Below are positions 7,116 through 15,791 of a stretch of 36,836 nt of DNA, in pieces; positions within the stretch are counted from its first letter, which is position 1; the number at the start of each line of letters is the position of its first letter. The DNA is from Spirochaetota bacterium (lineage in GTDB: Bacteria; Spirochaetota; Spirochaetia; Treponematales; Breznakiellaceae). The notes beneath the pieces were generated by a model. The model was not told where the DNA came from and did not search any database. It worked only from the letters and a program-made list of their open reading frames with translations. The stretch lies in contig WRKI01000352.1 of assembly GCA_009778155.1 (NCBI GenBank), positions 1 to 36,836 of the forward strand, written 5' to 3'. The translations under genes were made by a program, and so were the position numbers.

Positions 7116-10073
7116 ATGGCAGAGTTTCTTTTTTACACCCGATTTAAAAGCCAGCTCCAGCGCACACGCCCCGTGCTAATGCGGCAGTTGGAAAAAACTA
7201 TCCTAAAGTCGATAACCGATGCAGGGGGAAAAAGCACCGGGGACAGGCAGTTTCTAAAAGCCGCCTTCAACGAAAATGCCATCGGTTTTTGGCTCGATAT
7301 GCGCCTACTCTTGGAAATAATCGAAGAAACACTGGAAAAAAAAGAAGACCTGCTTTACGGCTACTCCATGATAATCAGCAAAGCGCCAATTGACACCCCA
7401 GAACAGGTTAGCCGAGTGCTTTCCATTTGCGGCGGCGGCATTTTTTTCGACAAAGACGCGGCCAAAGGCATGGCTCCCTATGCCATTATTGACGAGCCGG
7501 AAAAATGGCTCGAAAAAAGAATGGTGAAAAAGCACAAAATACGCGGCTTTTACCGGCTAAGGGACTTGAAAAACCTAAGCTCCGGGGAAAAAAAGACATC
7601 GGTGCTGGTGGAAAACATCAGCTTGCGGCTGGCTCAAGGGGCTACCCGGAACACCCTTCTTTTGGGGCCGGCTTTTTCCAACAAACGCAAAAGCTTGCGC
7701 CATTATTGCCAAGGATTGAACGGCGGCTTTCCCCCGCTGGCCGTCTGCTTTGGCAGGGGCGCACTTAACGCGCTTATCGATGCTTATACCCCCAGATTGC
7801 AATCCGTTTTTTCCGAAGCTGCGCAGGTTGCGGCGCAAAACGCGGCACAGCTTGCCGCGCAATCGGAAGCACAGCTTGCCGCACAGCCTGCCGGGCAAGT
7901 TGCGGAACAGGATTCGGCGCAAATCGCGGAGCAGGCTGATGTGCAAATTGATGTGCAAGTCGAGGAAATCTTCCAGGTGGAGCAAAATGCGGCTTTGGCG
8001 GCCGCCTTGGCCGATGCACAAGCCGAGGCCAAGGCCGTTGCGAGTGCTGTGGCCGAAATTGACAAAATGTGGGAAGCCTTGTTCAAAGAACGCCTGCGCG
8101 ACGAAGTAACCCCGTTTTTCGCCCAAAAAACGCAGGACTTCTTTGCCAAACTACTCGAAGTTTATTTTAACATGGCCACAGCCCAAAAACGCGCCCCAGT
8201 GCTTTTGCTCATAGACATACAGCTTGTCGAAAAATCGGCGGAAAAAGTCCTCTTTGACATCTTTGCCGGGACACAGGCCGATCTTGTCGGCAAGTTTTTT
8301 GTAATGGGAACCTGCGAAGAAAGCCTAAGCATAGACAGCTTGCGCAAGTGGGAATATGTTTTTAAGCGCATTGTAAAAACCGAAGCCGTAAAACAGGACA
8401 GCTTTAATTTATCCAGCCTGCCAAGCGAACTTGTGGAAGTCGCCTACACCCTGTTTCTGTTTGGCCGGCATTACCCCTACAGCCTTTTCCCCAAATTAAT
8501 GGAAGAAGAAGGCAAAAACCAGCAAATGGTCTCCAAAGTGTTGTCGTTTCTCGTCGGAATGGGCGTAATAGAAAGCACAGTAGACACCGAACCCAGCATC
8601 GAAGGCTTCCTATTTAAGGCAGAGCAGGTTCTAGGAAAAAAAACGGAGCCGATCAAAGCGATGGTAATAAGACGGCTCTTGGCCTGGGTCAAACGGGGAA
8701 AAATCAGCCCCTGCTTCCGGCTGCTTTCCGTCATAAAAGAGCTTGACGAGACGACAAAAATAAGCGAACAATTGATAGTCGAAGCCATTGTTTCCGACCT
8801 GCACCGAGGAACCTTTGCCAGCCTTTTGCTGGCCGACAAAACGTGGCAGTTGAAAAAAATATCCGGCGACGACAGGGCAGATTCAGTCCGCTATATTTTG
8901 CAAACCATGCGCTTCCTGCTTTTAGGCAGTGAACAGGACATCTACGCAATCTTTAATAGCTCGATGCCGGAGTGCGCCAATCATCCCGTTCTAAAATCTC
9001 AAAGTCTGGTAAACATTTCAGCTTATCATCTAGGAACTAGAAATACCGCCGCCGCAATGAAAACGATAAAAGAAGCGGTGATGTTAAGCCAAGATAAAAA
9101 CAACTATTGCCTGCCCCAGTTGTACCGGCTCTTCTCGCTTGCGCACCTTTCCAAACAGCAGATAGGCCAGGCCGTGGATTACCTGAGCTTTGCAGTAGCG
9201 GCGGCGGAAAAGGCCGACAACCATTACGAACTGAGTATTTCCTATTATTATGCCGCAGTTTACCAGTATCTTTTTGGGAACTTGTCGCAGGCCGCCTTGC
9301 TCGCCGGCAAGTCCTTTGACTTTTCCGTAAAGGCAGGCCGCACCGGTTGGGCGGATCGCGCCCGTTTTATGGAAGGCAGAATCGCCTTTGAAATCGGCTC
9401 TTACAAAAAAGCGCAGGACATTTTCGAGGAACTTCGCAAAAACCCCCTTGACCGAAGCTCCGGCGAAAAAGAACAGGTTTTGGCCGCCTGGCACTACCGC
9501 GCAAGGGTGTATCTTTTGAACCCGCTGGTTCCCAAACCCTTAACCGGCGGCGCAGATGCCGATCTGTTCGAGCTAGAAGCCGCTTACATGGCCTCTGACC
9601 ACAAAAGATGCTTGGAACTTTCCAAAACCCTTGGCAAGGCTGAATATAAAATCGATTTTTACTTTACCGAACAACCCGATTGGCGAAGCGGCTTTGCCCA
9701 GTGCGAGCTAATGTATTTTGCCTATCCCGACCTCTTCAAGCGGATTATTTCGACATACCAGTCGCTCTCCCTTTGCCACCTGTCCGACAAGGGCAAAAAC
9801 GAAGCCATTCAAAATATGCAGAACCTTTTGCGCGTCGAGCGGTTTTCGGAAATAGACCCCTGGGATGTGTTTTACCACTATGCTTGGTACAAAATACTCG
9901 AACATACGAAGATGGGACAGGTCGATATAAGCACGGCAATCTCCGGGGCATTCAAGCGGCTGCAACGCCGAGCGGTGCGCATAGATGATGTTGAAGTCCG
10001 CCGGCTGTACCTTAACCTGTCCCGCTGGAACGGGGCCTTGTGCGAAAGCGCAAAAGAGTTTAAACTGATGTAG
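7116..10073 (+). CDS. Large TPR protein with a degenerate STAND/AAA-like ATPase region
   Basis: This 985-aa soluble protein has no signal peptide. Residues 1-160 are helical and charged. About 185-215 contains NTLLLGPAFSNKRKSLRHYC, placed like a P-loop but lacking the GxxxxGK core. Residues 236-283 are a four-residue xAQx repeat. A Walker-B-like strand APVLLLIDIQLVE (about 364) and a sensor-like FFVMGTCEES follow, then a winged-helix-like segment with RHYPYSLFPKLMEEEG. The C-terminal half (about 550-985) is rich in helix pairs resembling TPRs (AVDYLSFAVAAAEKADNHYELSISYYYAAVYQYLFGN type). I infer a STAND-type regulator that has lost ATP binding and now acts as a scaffold. That is inference; a treponemal conserved TPR protein of unknown role is equally fair. 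Confidence 0.7.
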   Translation: MAEFLFYTRFKSQLQRTRPVLMRQLEKTILKSITDAGGKSTGDRQFLKAAFNENAIGFWLDMRLLLEIIEETLEKKEDLLYGYSMIISKAPIDTPEQVSRVLSICGGGIFFDKDAAKGMAPYAIIDEPEKWLEKRMVKKHKIRGFYRLRDLKNLSSGEKKTSVLVENISLRLAQGATRNTLLLGPAFSNKRKSLRHYCQGLNGGFPPLAVCFGRGALNALIDAYTPRLQSVFSEAAQVAAQNAAQLAAQSEAQLAAQPAGQVAEQDSAQIAEQADVQIDVQVEEIFQVEQNAALAAALADAQAEAKAVASAVAEIDKMWEALFKERLRDEVTPFFAQKTQDFFAKLLEVYFNMATAQKRAPVLLLIDIQLVEKSAEKVLFDIFAGTQADLVGKFFVMGTCEESLSIDSLRKWEYVFKRIVKTEAVKQDSFNLSSLPSELVEVAYTLFLFGRHYPYSLFPKLMEEEGKNQQMVSKVLSFLVGMGVIESTVDTEPSIEGFLFKAEQVLGKKTEPIKAMVIRRLLAWVKRGKISPCFRLLSVIKELDETTKISEQLIVEAIVSDLHRGTFASLLLADKTWQLKKISGDDRADSVRYILQTMRFLLLGSEQDIYAIFNSSMPECANHPVLKSQSLVNISAYHLGTRNTAAAMKTIKEAVMLSQDKNNYCLPQLYRLFSLAHLSKQQIGQAVDYLSFAVAAAEKADNHYELSISYYYAAVYQYLFGNLSQAALLAGKSFDFSVKAGRTGWADRARFMEGRIAFEIGSYKKAQDIFEELRKNPLDRSSGEKEQVLAAWHYRARVYLLNPLVPKPLTGGADADLFELEAAYMASDHKRCLELSKTLGKAEYKIDFYFTEQPDWRSGFAQCELMYFAYPDLFKRIISTYQSLSLCHLSDKGKNEAIQNMQNLLRVERFSEIDPWDVFYHYAWYKILEHTKMGQVDISTAISGAFKRLQRRAVRIDDVEVRRLYLNLSRWNGALCESAKEFKLM
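7821..7964 (+). repeat. In-frame 12-bp repeat (12 units) encoding x-A-Q-x
   Basis: Twelve consecutive 12-bp units of the form GCGCAGNTTGCN fill exactly 144 bp and encode an Ala/Gln four-residue period. The later units drift to ADVQ and DVQ. The repeat lies between the P-loop-like and Walker-B-like regions of the host protein and looks like a recent expansion, perhaps forming an extended helix. Confidence 0.85.
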
Positions 10074-10154
10074 GGGCATCTGCCCCCGGAACGTTGTTCC
10101 GCCGGAACCCAGTTCCGCCTATACTTTTTTCTGGCATTTGCCGATGATAGAAAC

Positions 10155-12971
10155 ATGAAAAAGTCTGCATTTTTTAATACTGTCGTTATATTCGCTCTGG
10201 CTGTTTTTCTGCCACTGCTCGCCGGTTGCAGCAGCACCCCGGAGCCAATCCCGGTTCAGGCGGATAACGTATGGGTCATGCTCGAAAGCGGGGACACAAG
10301 AGCGATGGACCTCTTCCTTGGGGAAGTCGATGTAAACGCCCGCGACCCGGCAGGCAAAACGCCCTTGCATCATGCCGCAATGCTGGAAGACCCCATCCTT
10401 GCAGCGTTTTTCATCTCCCTGGGCGCAGAAATCGATGTTCTGGACAATGACAACCAAAGCCCGCTTGGAATAAGCGCGGAAAGGGACGACCCCTCCGTGG
10501 CCAGGGTGCTTGTAACGGCTGGCGCGGACATTCATTTCCCCTCAAGGAACAACCTGTCCCCGGCGCAGATTGCGCTTGCTTCCAGCAATGCGTTTTTCAA
10601 TTCCTTGCTTACCCCGGCAACGATAGAATCGACGGATGCCCAAGGCAGAACGATTCTGCACTTGGCAAGCGATGCCGGGAACATTCAGGCGGTAAGTAGC
10701 GTGCTTTCTGTGGCGCATTCTTACGGGCTTTTCCTGCCGGTTTACACTCGGACGAATGTCGGGCAGAACGCCCTTGATTTGGCCTTGTCTAGGGGGGACT
10801 CCCGCGACCACATGGAAATTGCCGAGCAATTGATCCTTGCCAATGCGGTTTCGGAGCATCCGATCTTCGCTTACTTTGCGCCGGCGGCTAGGACTGCCAA
10901 CTACAACATTCGCCGAAGCGACGGCCTTGCCGCCATACATCATGCCGCCCGCGACGGCCACACCGGGCTGATCTCTTTCATTCTTGAAAGGCGGGCAGAT
11001 ATTAACATTCAAACAAACTCCGGCTCCACCGCGCTTCACGAAGCGGCTCGTGCCGGCGACTTAAACGTAATGACCCTGCTTTTAATGAACGGGGCGGCAG
11101 TAAACGCCCAAGATGCACAGGGCAATTCCCCCTTGCATATAGGTATCCCGGCATCGGTCCACAGGGATGCGGCCGCTCTTTTTCTTGCTCACGGGGCAAA
11201 CCCCAATTTGCGGGATGCCAGCGGGGATTCTCCCTTGCATATCGCCGTTACCCTTAACCGAGATGCCGATCTTCTGCAAACGCTTTTGGACAGCGGCGCG
11301 GATGTATCAATAAGAAACATCGAGGGAAGAACGCCGCTGTTTACCGCCGTGCAAAGAAACCGGGTGGGGCTTATTTCCACCCTGCTGGTTTACGGTTCGG
11401 ACATTTTTGCCGCCGACTATGCCGGCACAACGCCGCTCGATTTGGCCTTGCGCAACGGCGGGGACATTCTTTTTACGCTGATCAGCCTTGATTCGGTTTT
11501 TCAAAGCGACAGCTACGGAAATACGATGCTTCATGCCGCTATAGAAAACAACGCGGCGACCGAACATATCGGGATGATTTTGGACAGGCGGCCTACGGTC
11601 AACGCCAGAAACCACGCCGGGGACACCGCGCTTCACCTTGCCGTAAGAAGGAACCAGGCGGCAAACGGGGAGTTTCTTATTATACGCGGCGCTGATATTT
11701 TTGCGGCCAATACATCGGGGGAAAGCCCGCTCTTCCTTTCCTTGACTGCTCCCGACAGTGTCCGCCAGTGGCTGTTTAACCCCACTGCCACTGCCGCAAG
11801 GGACGGGCTGGGGAACAATATGCTCCATTATGCGGCGCAGTGGGACTTGCATCATCATATTCCATTTATTGCGCAAAGGGGAGCCTCGCTTGCAAACTCC
11901 GCCAACGCTACCGGCGAAACGCCGCTTTTTACGGCGGTAACGCAAAACAGCCCGCCGGCTGTAAGGGCGCTTTTGACGGCTAATGCCAACATTAACGCCC
12001 GCGACAGCATGGGCAACTCTACGCTTCATGTTGCGGTTAGGTGGAATTCGCTGGACGCGGCCGCTACCTTGCTTGACGGCGGCATCGATGTAAACGCCGC
12101 TTCTTTGGCGGGCACAAGTTCGCTTCATTATGCGGTTATTCTGGAAAATACCAACATGGAAATCCTTCTTATCCAGCGGGGCGCGAACCTTGAAGTCCGG
12201 GACAACGAAGGCAATACCCCGTTCATGTACGCTGTAATGGCGGCTAACGTTGACTCTGTCCGGCGGCTTGCCTCGGCGGGAGCCAGCCCAATGGTACGAA
12301 ATGTACGGGGCGACACTCCGCTTCATCTTGCTGTCGCCATAGAAAACTACGAGGTGGCTGCAATGCTTTTGCAAATGGACACTTCGATTCACGCCCGGAA
12401 CACGCGGGAAAGAACACCCTTCCAAACCGCTCTTAGCGTTTCGCCGCGCATGGTGTCGTCGCTTCTTGCACACAACAGAATGAACACTCTGGACGATTTT
12501 GGCAACTCTGCCTTGCACGTCGCCATTGCGGAAAGGGCTTCGCCGGTAATCGTAAGGGAAATTCTTGCCACAGGGATTAGGACTAACGCGGTGGACTCCC
12601 ACGGGCGCACTCCTCTTAGGCGGGCAGTTGATCTTGAGGCCTGGGAAACGGCAAGGCTGTTGGCAGACTCCGGCGCAGACCCCTTCTCGCTGGCTGTTGA
12701 CAACAGAACCCCGGCGGAGGTCGCCATTCTTAGGGGCGAAGAAGCAATCATTGCGGTTTTTTCCGGCATGGCTGTAAGCGCGACTGACAGTTCGGGCAAC
12801 AATGTTCTGCATTACGCCGCCCGCTGGGGAACGCCGCAGTCTATCTCCCTGCTTCTGGAGCTTGGAGCCAACAGGAACTTGCGTAACATTGCCGCCGAAA
12901 GCCCTGTGGATATAGCCGTAAGGTGGAACCACCCGGCGAATGCGGCCTTGCTGCAACCTTCTAACTTTTAG
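10155..12971 (+). CDS. Very long ankyrin-repeat lipoprotein
   Basis: The 938-aa product begins with a lipoprotein signal peptide: KK, a hydrophobic stretch and the lipobox LLAG|C at about residues 22-25, followed by SSTPEP. It is therefore predicted to be lipid-anchored outside the inner membrane. The rest is an almost continuous solenoid of ankyrin repeats, roughly 25, with the recurring patterns G(K/N)TPLHxAAxxxxxxxxxxLLxxGA and (V/I)NARDxxGN(S/T)xLHxA. No second domain is seen. It probably displays a protein-binding surface in the periplasm or at the cell surface. No Shine-Dalgarno sequence is obvious; a TATACT lies 29 nt before the ATG. The large antisense ORF 11307..13007 is a shadow created by repeat codon usage. 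Confidence 0.9.
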   Translation: MKKSAFFNTVVIFALAVFLPLLAGCSSTPEPIPVQADNVWVMLESGDTRAMDLFLGEVDVNARDPAGKTPLHHAAMLEDPILAAFFISLGAEIDVLDNDNQSPLGISAERDDPSVARVLVTAGADIHFPSRNNLSPAQIALASSNAFFNSLLTPATIESTDAQGRTILHLASDAGNIQAVSSVLSVAHSYGLFLPVYTRTNVGQNALDLALSRGDSRDHMEIAEQLILANAVSEHPIFAYFAPAARTANYNIRRSDGLAAIHHAARDGHTGLISFILERRADINIQTNSGSTALHEAARAGDLNVMTLLLMNGAAVNAQDAQGNSPLHIGIPASVHRDAAALFLAHGANPNLRDASGDSPLHIAVTLNRDADLLQTLLDSGADVSIRNIEGRTPLFTAVQRNRVGLISTLLVYGSDIFAADYAGTTPLDLALRNGGDILFTLISLDSVFQSDSYGNTMLHAAIENNAATEHIGMILDRRPTVNARNHAGDTALHLAVRRNQAANGEFLIIRGADIFAANTSGESPLFLSLTAPDSVRQWLFNPTATAARDGLGNNMLHYAAQWDLHHHIPFIAQRGASLANSANATGETPLFTAVTQNSPPAVRALLTANANINARDSMGNSTLHVAVRWNSLDAAATLLDGGIDVNAASLAGTSSLHYAVILENTNMEILLIQRGANLEVRDNEGNTPFMYAVMAANVDSVRRLASAGASPMVRNVRGDTPLHLAVAIENYEVAAMLLQMDTSIHARNTRERTPFQTALSVSPRMVSSLLAHNRMNTLDDFGNSALHVAIAERASPVIVREILATGIRTNAVDSHGRTPLRRAVDLEAWETARLLADSGADPFSLAVDNRTPAEVAILRGEEAIIAVFSGMAVSATDSSGNNVLHYAARWGTPQSISLLLELGANRNLRNIAAESPVDIAVRWNHPANAALLQPSNF

Positions 12972-12975
12972 GGAA

Positions 12976-13009
12976 CGGTGATTAAATCCCAGCGGGGGTT
13001 TAATCACCG
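12976..13009. terminator. Hairpin after ankyrin gene (palindrome family B)
   Basis: The arms CGGTGATTAAATCCC (12976-12990) and GGGGTTTAATCACCG (12995-13009) pair over 15 bp with one G-U around the loop AGCG. It starts five bases after the ankyrin stop. There is no T-tract, so it is either a Rho-assisted 3' end structure or a repeat. Its arms resemble the hairpin at 20961-20994. Confidence 0.65.
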
Positions 13010-13023
13010 GTAAAAGAGGTGAG

Positions 13024-14076
13024 ATGAGCGATGCGTCTTTAATTTTTTCCGACTCCCCCCTTGTCGAAGATTTAGCGGCAGAAGTTGTCGCGGAAAATGA
13101 TTGCTGTTATTTGTATGTGCACAAAAAAAACTTTGCAGAGAAAACGCTGGAAGTATTTACGAACTGCTGGATAAAAAACCATGTGTTTGTCCCCGACGAA
13201 TACGACCCGGTGGACGATATGCAGGACGGTTTACAGCCGAAAGTACACACAAAACACTGCGACTTCAAAGACGACCTTCAACCCCTGCAAGAAGACGATT
13301 TGGAAATTGTCTGGGGCGAAGAAGGCCGCAGTGTCGGTCTTTACAACAAGGGCGAACTTATTTGCGCCATTCCGTACTGGACAACGGAGGATGCGCCCGG
13401 CTACTCAAAGTATTCCGGCCAAAATGATTTGCCCATGTTTCCTTTCCCGCTAACACCTGCCCTTGCCATGCACGAAAGAATGCAAAAAGCAAAAACATTT
13501 TGGGCGGGCGATTTTCAAAAAACATGGAAGGATTACAGCGGCGGCTATCTTGGCGAGTTGGAAGAAAAGTTCGGCAAACATACAAAGTATTTTGCGATTG
13601 ACGGCGGAAAGTTCCCGACAAAGGCTCTCGCCCTGTTTGAAAAAGACGGTTACAAATACGCCTTTACAATCGGCCTTGGAATGTTCCCGCAACCGACGGA
13701 ACAACGTTCCGGGGTGGAAGCAATGCCATTCATAGAACTGGCATTTTGTTACAAAAACGGCCTTGTTTTTGACGAAATGAAGGCCTTTTCCAACATTTCT
13801 TCGCTGGCCGGCATCCCTTGGGCGTATAACACATTTTTTAACCATTACCACACAGCCTATTTTTCCATTAACACGGAGTATAATGCGGCGGTTTTTGTTT
13901 GCGAACAAAAGGCCGGCATTGCAAGTTTAGATTTTCTAAAACAGCAGTCGATAAACCTTTTGTGGATTGTCCCCGTGCATGACAGCCTCTGCAAAAAACT
14001 ACGGGCAAAACCTTCGGACTACAGCGATGTAGACGCAATGGTAAAATCAAACTCGCTTGCACTGACAAAGTTCTAG
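13024..14076 (+). CDS. SUFU-domain-like protein (putative immunity protein)
   Basis: This 350-aa cytoplasmic protein has GAGGTGAG just before its ATG. Residues about 205-320 resemble the suppressor-of-fused (SUFU) fold as used in bacteria: YAFTIGLGMFPQPTE, then PFIELAFCYK, then IPWAYNTFFNHYHTAYFS, then LLWIVPVHDSLCKKL. In bacteria this superfamily is a frequent immunity protein in polymorphic-toxin loci (family knowledge). The N-terminal half, which is acidic, is unassigned. It is the first gene of a seven-gene, same-strand cluster reaching 17242. The resemblance is motif-level only, so the family call is moderate and the immunity role is inference from context. Confidence 0.6.
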   Translation: MSDASLIFSDSPLVEDLAAEVVAENDCCYLYVHKKNFAEKTLEVFTNCWIKNHVFVPDEYDPVDDMQDGLQPKVHTKHCDFKDDLQPLQEDDLEIVWGEEGRSVGLYNKGELICAIPYWTTEDAPGYSKYSGQNDLPMFPFPLTPALAMHERMQKAKTFWAGDFQKTWKDYSGGYLGELEEKFGKHTKYFAIDGGKFPTKALALFEKDGYKYAFTIGLGMFPQPTEQRSGVEAMPFIELAFCYKNGLVFDEMKAFSNISSLAGIPWAYNTFFNHYHTAYFSINTEYNAAVFVCEQKAGIASLDFLKQQSINLLWIVPVHDSLCKKLRAKPSDYSDVDAMVKSNSLALTKF

Positions 14077-14086
14077 AACTCCCGGC

Positions 14087-14115
14087 TTGACATTTTTGCA
14101 AATTGGTAGGACAAT
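14087..14115 (+). promoter_or_regulatory. Internal promoter before the NADAR gene
   Basis: A perfect TTGACA (14087-14092), a 17-nt spacer and GACAAT (14110-14115, four of six matches) end five bases before the ATG at 14121. This could transcribe the downstream cluster separately from the SUFU-like gene. The geometry is leaderless. Confidence 0.55.
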
Positions 14116-14120
14116 CAAAC

Positions 14121-14966
14121 ATGGATAGTAACATAAAAGAACCAATGCCCCCATTGTGGCTCATGTACCCATACATTACCCGATACAGCATAGGCTGGCG
14201 CATGGGTGCCGGGGAAGGCTACACCGAGGATTTTTGGAAGTGGTTCGGCTCGCTGGCAAACGAGGACAAAGAAACGTATGCCAAAATGTTCCCCGAACCA
14301 AAAGTGTGGCGGGGAATATACAACCCGGAACATAAAAACAAAGAAAAAGACGAGTTTTATTTTTTGGGCGTGGAATTATGGAACAAAAAGGGAGAGCCGC
14401 AATACAGCCGGGAAAAATGCACCGCCGAATATAACGCCGGCGGCAAGCTGGAGTATGAATTTTTTTGGAAGCCGCAAAGCGGTGTGATTAACGAATCCTG
14501 CCTTGGGCAATGGCACTTGTCAAAATTTAGCGTTGAGATTGACGACTATTGCTGTGCAGAACAATACATGATGGCGGAAAAAGCACGGCTGTTCGAGGAT
14601 GATGAAACCTGCGATGCCATAATGAAATCGAAAGACCCAAAAGAAATGAAAGCCCTGGGCAAAAAGGTAAAAAACTTTGATCAAACGGCATGGGACAAGG
14701 CAAAATACTCCATTGTCTTAAACGGAAACTACTACAAGTTTTCCCAAGACGAAGATTTACGCGGCTATTTGCTGTCAACCGGCAACAAAATACTCGTAGA
14801 AGCCAGCCCCTTGGACACAATCTGGGGGATAGGCCTTGGCAAGGAAAATGAAAAAGCGCACAACCCCAATACATGGCGGGGAAAAAACTTATTGGGGTTC
14901 GCTCTTATGGAAGTAAGGGACGAGATACAAAATGTGTATAAAAACTACGATAAAATCAAGTTCTGA
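14121..14966 (+). CDS. NADAR (YbiA/DUF1768) family protein with extra N-terminal domain
   Basis: The C-terminal ~165 residues carry the full NADAR signature: CLGQWHLSKF, then AEQYMMAEKARLF, KALGKKVKNF, KFSQDEDLRGYLLSTG, LVEASPLDTIWGIGL and WRGKNLLGFALMEVRDEI. NADAR enzymes are glycosidases. Some act on riboflavin intermediates, and others have been reported to remove ADP-ribose from guanine bases, working as antitoxins beside DarT-like toxins. The first ~110 residues (PLWLMYPYITRYSIGW and KVWRGIYNPEHKNKEKDEFYFLGVELW) form an unassigned domain. I prefer ATG 14121 (281 aa) to the TTG at 14103. Placement in a probable immunity cluster favours an antitoxin-like role, which is inference. Confidence 0.85.
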   Translation: MDSNIKEPMPPLWLMYPYITRYSIGWRMGAGEGYTEDFWKWFGSLANEDKETYAKMFPEPKVWRGIYNPEHKNKEKDEFYFLGVELWNKKGEPQYSREKCTAEYNAGGKLEYEFFWKPQSGVINESCLGQWHLSKFSVEIDDYCCAEQYMMAEKARLFEDDETCDAIMKSKDPKEMKALGKKVKNFDQTAWDKAKYSIVLNGNYYKFSQDEDLRGYLLSTGNKILVEASPLDTIWGIGLGKENEKAHNPNTWRGKNLLGFALMEVRDEIQNVYKNYDKIKF

Positions 14967-15372
14967 AGCTAGGCTGTTGTTAAGTTTTCACTCCGGGCGA
15001 AACCCCGATGTGAACAATCCAAAATGGACAGGCGGGTTTTTAGGCGCACTTAGGCCTTTCAAAAAAACATTGCCGGAAGAAAACTTTCACGAAATTATAA
15101 ACTGCCTTAAAGCCTTGAAGGATGATTTTGAAGCGGAGCAAATTAGCCGGGATGTAATTGCCGACTTGTGGGGAATATGTCATTTGGGCAGGGCTTGGGC
15201 ATTACACAAAGACGGAATGCTCCAAAGCAACAATCTTATAACACAGGAGCAAATCCAAACCATTGAAGACTGGATAAACATTATTTCACACACAGTAAAC
15301 AACCTGTTGGACGGCCAGGGCGATGAAGCTTTTTGGGAGTACGAAGAATATGTGCAAAGGGGAGGGGCATGA
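14932..15372 (+). CDS. Unknown protein in the immunity-like cluster
   Basis: This 146-aa helical, acidic protein has no signal or membrane segment. It contains GGFLGALRPFKKTLPEENFHEIINCLKALKDDF and a Trp/Asp-rich C-terminus. The ATG at 14932 overlaps the NADAR gene by 35 nt with only a weak ribosome binding site, so the true start may be a little further in, but the frame is open and codon use fits the neighbours. The stop overlaps the next start by ATGA. I do not recognise the family. Confidence 0.65.
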   Translation: MCIKTTIKSSSEARLLLSFHSGRNPDVNNPKWTGGFLGALRPFKKTLPEENFHEIINCLKALKDDFEAEQISRDVIADLWGICHLGRAWALHKDGMLQSNNLITQEQIQTIEDWINIISHTVNNLLDGQGDEAFWEYEEYVQRGGA

Positions 15373-15791
15373 CTATAATCGATATTATCGCGAAGCAATG
15401 GCAAGAGGAAAAACTCCCAGTAATTAACGGATTGGTAAAAACCGACGGCTCGTTTTACAGGTTAGGCACGGAGGGTTTGCTCCCGGCGGTTCCCATCGAT
15501 TTAAGCCAGACGGATTATAACGAAGAGTTTAGTTTTATTACCGAAATCGCCTCTTTGGAGCATTCCGGGCGAAAATACTATTGCGGCGAAGGCAGTCATG
15601 GCAGCGACGGGTGGCTTTTGGCGACAAGCGCCGGGGGCAAAATCGAATGGCTTTTTTTCGACGAGGTAAACCCGTTTGAAAAACTTTGGGTTGCAAACAA
15701 TGAGATTCACGTTATGAGCAATTTGAATACGGAGTGGATTTTTCCAATCGACAAGCCGGAGGAGATGCGTTTTGTTGAACGAAAACCCTAA
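15369..15791 (+). CDS. Unknown beta-rich protein in the immunity-like cluster
   Basis: The ATG at 15369 is preceded by AAGGGGAGGGG and overlaps the previous stop (ATGA); the track start at 15333 lies inside the upstream gene. The 140-aa product looks beta-rich with aromatic residues spaced along strands (SFITEIASLEHSGRKYYCGEGSHGSDGWLLA, then KIEWLFFDEVNPFEKLWV). This resembles the general look of small immunity proteins, but I cannot assign a family. Confidence 0.65.
   Translation: MTIIDIIAKQWQEEKLPVINGLVKTDGSFYRLGTEGLLPAVPIDLSQTDYNEEFSFITEIASLEHSGRKYYCGEGSHGSDGWLLATSAGGKIEWLFFDEVNPFEKLWVANNEIHVMSNLNTEWIFPIDKPEEMRFVERKP

Noticed and set aside
11307-13007. 566-aa minus-strand ORF
   Set aside because: Antisense shadow of the ankyrin repeats. 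Its sequence is basic and repetitive without a fold, while the plus strand has an unmistakable family.
14932-14966. Frameshifted continuation of the NADAR gene
   Set aside because: The NADAR domain is complete before its stop, and the overlapping next ORF has unrelated sequence.
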